Of a stretch of DNA of 64,000 bases, positions 60,620 to 64,000 are shown one piece after another. A program made the position numbers and the translations under genes. The notes beneath the pieces are model-generated. The model worked only from the letters and a program-made list of their open reading frames with translations, was not told where the DNA came from and ran no database searches. Origin of the DNA: Candidatus Latescibacterota bacterium (GTDB lineage: Bacteria; Latescibacterota; UBA2968; UBA8231); the NCBI GenBank assembly GCA_022827835.1, contig JAJEIO010000019.1, positions 62,001-126,000 of the forward strand, given 5' to 3'. The stretch's first letter is position 1. Each line of letters begins with the position of its first letter.

Positions 60620-61387
60620 ATGGGACAAACTGTCGAGCAGTACGAGCGAGACGGGTATTATATCGCAGATGAACAGATCGCGCCGGACGATGTGTTGTCA
60701 AAGGCGTTGCAGGGGATGGTGGCCGTGCGCGATGGGAAGTTTGATATGGGGATGCCGCCGACTGAACATCCTGGGTACGATCCAGAGGTGTTGTGCAAGA
60801 TCAACAATCCGCATCGGTCGGATACGGGACTCTATGGGTTGGTGACCTGTCCACAAGTGGGACGCAAGGTCGCCGGGATAACGGGTGCCCAGCGAGTGCA
60901 GGTGTGGGCGAGTCAGTTGCTGATCAAGCCGCCGGGGTCCGCGACCGCAGGGCACGTCGGCTGGCATCAAGACCGACAGTACTGGGGCATGTGGCAGCAA
61001 GACGAAGGGCTTTTTACGGCGTGGATCGCGCTGTGCGATATAGGGGAGAAATTGGGCCCGATGCGCTTTGTGCGCGGGTCGCATCGTTGGGGCTTCTTGG
61101 ACCAAGGCAACTTTTTCGACAAGGACCAACACAAGCTGCGCGAGGACATCGCGGTGCCGGTGGGTGAGACTTGGGAGGAAGTGTCGGCGCTGATGCCCTT
61201 AGGCGGACTTAGCGTCCACCACTGCCTGACCTACCACGGCTCCAACGCCAATGTCTCGGATGCGGCGCGCTGGAGCTTGGCCGTGCATTTGCGCGACGAA
61301 CGAGCCGTGCCGGTGCCCGGCGACCAAGGCTACTACACCGCGCATTTGGACGATCCCCAGATTTGCCCGGTGATGTACGAAGCCTAG
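60620..61387 (+). CDS. PhyH-family dioxygenase
   Basis: 255 residues from ATG 60620 (GQTVEQYERDGYYIADEQI). VGWHQDRQYWGMW (His, Asp), MRFVRGSHRWGFLDQGN, HHCLTYHGSNANVSD (His) and RWSLAVHLRDE (Arg). The larger upstream frame overlaps the SGNH gene and is excluded. Divergent from SGNH, convergent with the next PhyH. Confidence 0.92.
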   Translation: MGQTVEQYERDGYYIADEQIAPDDVLSKALQGMVAVRDGKFDMGMPPTEHPGYDPEVLCKINNPHRSDTGLYGLVTCPQVGRKVAGITGAQRVQVWASQLLIKPPGSATAGHVGWHQDRQYWGMWQQDEGLFTAWIALCDIGEKLGPMRFVRGSHRWGFLDQGNFFDKDQHKLREDIAVPVGETWEEVSALMPLGGLSVHHCLTYHGSNANVSDAARWSLAVHLRDERAVPVPGDQGYYTAHLDDPQICPVMYEA

Positions 61388-61392
61388 CGTCG

Positions 61393-62151
61393 TTACTCAG
61401 GTGCAGAAGCGCCGAAGGCTGCGGCAAAAGCCCGCGACTTGGGATTGAGCACTGAGTAGAAGGCGCGAACCTCTGGATCGGGATGGTCGCGCCAGAGCCG
61501 AGCAGGCAGGGTCGTGTAGTTGCTCAAATGGGGTTGGTCGCGGCGTCCGTAGTAGATCTGGACGGTTTTGCGTTCCTGTTGCGTCGGGCGGATAGTCGCC
61601 GCGTGCAGCACTGAGAGGTTGAAGAGTGCGACGGTGCCGGCCGGGCCGTGCAGGTCGACGATCCCGCCGCAGGCGAGCTGAGCTTCCTGATCCAATATGG
61701 GCGCGTCGGCAGCTTCGGGCGAGAGGGAGAAGCAGTGGGTGGTCTCGTCGACGTCGGCCAAATAGACGAGGGCGTGGATGTACTGGGTGCGCAGGGGGTG
61801 CTGTTGCCAGTGCGGGCGGTCGCGGTGCCAGCGTCGCCAGCCTTCCCCTTCGTAGGGTTCCATGTGGCGCAGGCAGGCTTCAGAGAGACAGATGGGGGCA
61901 CCGAGCAGCGCTTCCACTGCGTCGAGGATTGGCGGGTGGTGGATGATTTCTTCGACTGCAGGCCAAGTGATCAGAGGATCGCAGTTGACGGTCTGGTAGG
62001 CACTCTCCAAAGGACGCCAAAAGGCGCGGCCCCAAGTTGCGCGATCCTCGTCAAAGCCCTGGCGCAGACGGGCGGCGTCTTGGTCGGAGAAGAGTTGACC
62101 TAGAGCAATGTAGCCATTGCGGCGAAAGAATTCGTAGTCTGCTGTATTCAT
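61393..62151 (-). CDS. PhyH-family dioxygenase
   Basis: 252 residues from ATG 62151 (NTADYEFFRRNGYIALGQLFSDQ). RRWHRDRPHWQQHPL (His, Asp), ALFNLSVLHAATIRPT (His), KTVQIYYGRRD (Arg). Fe(II)/2-oxoglutarate type. Convergent with the 60620 gene by 5 bp and 34 bp after the next minus gene. Confidence 0.92.
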   Translation of the reverse strand: MNTADYEFFRRNGYIALGQLFSDQDAARLRQGFDEDRATWGRAFWRPLESAYQTVNCDPLITWPAVEEIIHHPPILDAVEALLGAPICLSEACLRHMEPYEGEGWRRWHRDRPHWQQHPLRTQYIHALVYLADVDETTHCFSLSPEAADAPILDQEAQLACGGIVDLHGPAGTVALFNLSVLHAATIRPTQQERKTVQIYYGRRDQPHLSNYTTLPARLWRDHPDPEVRAFYSVLNPKSRAFAAAFGASAPE

Positions 62152-62185
62152 CGGCGTTCTTCGGGCTAATCGGCTAACCGGCGGA

Positions 62186-63070
62186 TCAGCGCGCGAACCA
62201 GCGAATCGGGTGGCGTCGCGTTCCATCGGCAAAGACGAGCGAATAGGGATCGCACTGCCGATAGACGACCGCCCCGTCGGTGCGCAGTACCAGCCAGCCA
62301 AAGTCCCAGCCCTTGCTCTGATAGCGCATGGGGATACTTGGCCGGACGCGAATGACCGGATGCGACCCGGCGATGAAGAGCTGCTGCTCGACATAGTAAT
62401 AGCCCGAGCCGGTTTCGACGAATACCTCGTGGGCTAGATCGTCCCCTTCTCCGGGTAGGTCCGCGCACAAATCGCCAATGCCGACCTTGATGGCCGCGCC
62501 GTCGCCAAAGGCGGTGGCGAGGGCGTCGATGGAGCCGGAGAGGACGCGACCGTGGGCGTCGTGGTGCAATACTTCCTCCCACGTGTCGGCGACGTAAAAC
62601 TTATAAATGTCAAAGTCGTAAATGAAGTTGTGGCTCGGGGCGTTGGTCGCTGGATCATGGCTGTCGAGCAAGTGGTACTTCGGCATGGGGTGTGGTCCCC
62701 CCTCGGGGGCGGGCTCAGTCTTCTGCCCGTCGAGGTGGGGCCGGCCAATAGCTTGATGGCCATCCTGATTGTAGAGGAAAAACGACATCGAGGGCCGCGG
62801 CCCAAATCCGTCGGGCAAGGACACGGGCTGGCGCAGGCTCATCAGGCCGGCGGCCCAGCGGTCTTCGATGAGATACGTCACGGCAAACTCGGCCACCTCG
62901 CGCACCTTCTCGTCGCTGGGGGAGCGCACGTCGATGTGCTCGTTGTGGCGAAATTCAGTGTAGATGCGCAAGTCCGCGCCACGGCGGATGGCACGGACTA
63001 AGGCGTCTTGGCTGCCGGCGACGACCTTGCGCGACGAATCTAGCACTAAGGGGCAGGTCCAGGAGTGCAT
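62186..63070 (-). CDS. Conserved hypothetical protein
   Basis: 294 residues from ATG 63070 (MHSWTCPLVLDSSRKVVAG). Beta-rich with YTEFRHNEHIDVRSPSDEKVRE, MSFFLYNQDGHQAIGRPHLDG, KYHLLDSHDPATNAPSHNFIYDFDIYKFYVADTWEEVLHHDA and HPVIRVRPSIPMRYQ. Many His and Asp may bind metal, but I do not recognise a family. Its ribosome site and upstream DNA come from the SGNH 5' copy (63075-63205). Confidence 0.6.
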   Translation of the reverse strand: MHSWTCPLVLDSSRKVVAGSQDALVRAIRRGADLRIYTEFRHNEHIDVRSPSDEKVREVAEFAVTYLIEDRWAAGLMSLRQPVSLPDGFGPRPSMSFFLYNQDGHQAIGRPHLDGQKTEPAPEGGPHPMPKYHLLDSHDPATNAPSHNFIYDFDIYKFYVADTWEEVLHHDAHGRVLSGSIDALATAFGDGAAIKVGIGDLCADLPGEGDDLAHEVFVETGSGYYYVEQQLFIAGSHPVIRVRPSIPMRYQSKGWDFGWLVLRTDGAVVYRQCDPYSLVFADGTRRHPIRWFAR

Positions 63071-63074
63071 AGCG

Positions 63075-63137
63075 CTATCCTTTGCCGTCGCCGCTGAAGT
63101 TGTTGCCAATGAAAAGGGCGCGGGTGATATTGGCCAT
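63075..63137 (-). pseudogene. SGNH 5' remnant acting as possible leader ORF
   Basis: 20-codon frame MANITRALFIGNNFSGDGKG then stop. It matches MANITRVLFIGNSF of the intact SGNH gene, but the catalytic Ser position is Asn. GAGGA sits upstream of its ATG. Its stop is 4 bp before the ATG of the 63070 gene, an ideal spacing for coupled translation. Confidence 0.7.
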
Positions 63138-63205
63138 AGTCAGTCCTCAAGGTGGGTTGCAGTGCATCTTGCTCAACATATACACCGCCTCGCCCCGCGC
63201 CAAGT
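63085..63205. repeat. Duplicated SGNH 5' segment, copy B
   Basis: Partner of 60420-60535. It includes the first ~17 codons and ~65 bp of upstream DNA, where the shared CGCCAAGTTGG...ATATACACCGCC block may hold the promoter (TTGGCG and TATATG on the minus strand). Confidence 0.75.
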
Positions 63206-63301
63206 TGGAAATTGGCCTTGCACGCCGTACCTGCTCAGGGCATTTTCTCGCTAAAGGCTCCTGTAACCAATCTTCCAACCATCCATCATAGGGAGAGCAG
63301 C

Positions 63302-64000
63302 CATGATTGAACACGCCAACACCTCGCGCTCAATCACCGCAGAAACGGTGGAAATGTCCGCCGATGAGAAGTACCTCTTCGACCTGCTCGGATTTTTGAT
63401 CGTGCGGGACGTGCTGAGCGAGGAACACCTGAAGCTGGCCAACGACGCCATCGACTCAATGGAACTCACACCAAGCCCGGAGTACTTTGGCGATTCCGTT
63501 GCTTTGAAGGGTGAGAACACCTCGACGCGCCTCGGCAACAGCGAGGGCCTGTTGGAATTGCCGCGGCCGTTGTGCGAGCCCTTCAGAGAAATGCTGGCGC
63601 ATCCCAAAACCATCCCGCACCTCAACACGATCCTCGGGGAAGGCTGGCGGCTCGACCACGGTCCGGGTCTAATCGCGATGGACAAGGGATGTTCCGGCGG
63701 CATGCTGCACGGCAACTTTGACAACGCGCCCTATTTCTACCGCGAGGGTAAGATTTTCACCGGCCTCTGCGTCATCGAATACCTGCTCGCCGACGAAGGA
63801 CCCGGCGACGGCGGCATCAGCGTCATTGCCGGCAGCCACAAGGCTAACGTGACCTGCCCGGCCAAGATGCTCAGATGGGAACAGTACCAGGAATACGTGA
63901 CCGAGATAAACGCCAAAGCTGGGGACGCCATCATCTTCAGCGAGGCGTGTACCCACGGCACCCTCCCGTGGAATGCCGACCACCAGCGCCGCGCCATCCT
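63302..64000 (+). CDS. PhyH-family dioxygenase, N-terminal part
   Basis: At least 233 codons, cut at the right edge. KYLFDLLGFLIVRDVLSEEHL is the PhyH start; the metal site reads MLHGNFDNAPYF, with a two-residue-longer His-to-Asp spacing; SVIAGSHKANVTCP and FSEACTHGTLPWN (His) and QRRAI (Arg) follow. Start ATG follows AGGGAGAG. Divergent from the 62186 gene; its C-terminus is outside the window. Confidence 0.85.

Overview
This 64 kb window reads as chromosomal DNA from a Gram-negative, free-living bacterium of the FCB type. Evidence for this: an outer-membrane-style envelope gene set (lipoproteins, a DegP protease, a System I cytochrome c maturation locus), a secreted protein ending in the NYPNPFNP/FlgD-like C-terminal domain common in FCB-group phyla, and a right-hand half full of PhyH-family dioxygenases, sulfatases, Gfo/Idh/MocA oxidoreductases, an SGNH hydrolase and a PQQ dehydrogenase. 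That mix is what I associate with Latescibacterota or Poribacteria-like lineages. The assignment is an inference. No rRNA, CRISPR array, prophage or transposase was seen.

Layout. 0-4 kb: end of sucC, sucD, a CPBP membrane protease and two glycosyltransferases. 4.1-5 kb: an apparently undescribed structured RNA on the minus strand with its own promoter and intrinsic terminator, divergent from an XRE regulator. 5-22 kb, almost all minus strand: a lipoprotein, two tandem bifunctional-nuclease/UVR proteins, then (reading along transcription) a giant TPR protein, a sigma-54 activator, DegP, an Xaa-Pro peptidase, ccmE, a ccmF-ccmH fusion, two CcmI-like proteins and ccmABCD. 22-29 kb, plus strand, housekeeping: ispE, tRNA-Gln, rplY, pth, hppA, rpsF, a DUF2232 membrane protein, rplI, a lipoprotein and tRNA-Sec. 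rpsR and ssb are absent from the rpsF-rplI interval.

29-42 kb: a three-gene operon (M20 peptidase, PhyH, malate/lactate-type dehydrogenase), gapA with a DtxR-type regulator, a bile-acid/sodium-symporter-like transporter, two Gfo/Idh/MocA oxidoreductases with an ogt gene, a YbdG-type mechanosensitive channel, RNase D and an MFS carrier. 42-64 kb: an accessory catabolic and surface region with two overlapping sulfatases, seven PhyH or PhyH-like genes in the whole window, a permease flanked by inverted palindromes, a DUF362 secreted protein, a flippase, a PQQ dehydrogenase, a cyclase, HemJ and an SGNH hydrolase.

How it works together. The TPR to ccmD block looks like an envelope and cytochrome c module: heme is exported by CcmABCD, carried by a CcmE of the rarer CxxxY type and attached by CcmF-CcmH. 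tRNA-Sec means the cell probably decodes UGA as selenocysteine. The accessory region has been reshaped by duplication. Two short 5' gene fragments (one from a PhyH gene, one from the SGNH gene with its upstream region) now sit directly upstream of unrelated genes, which may be a route for promoter or leader capture.
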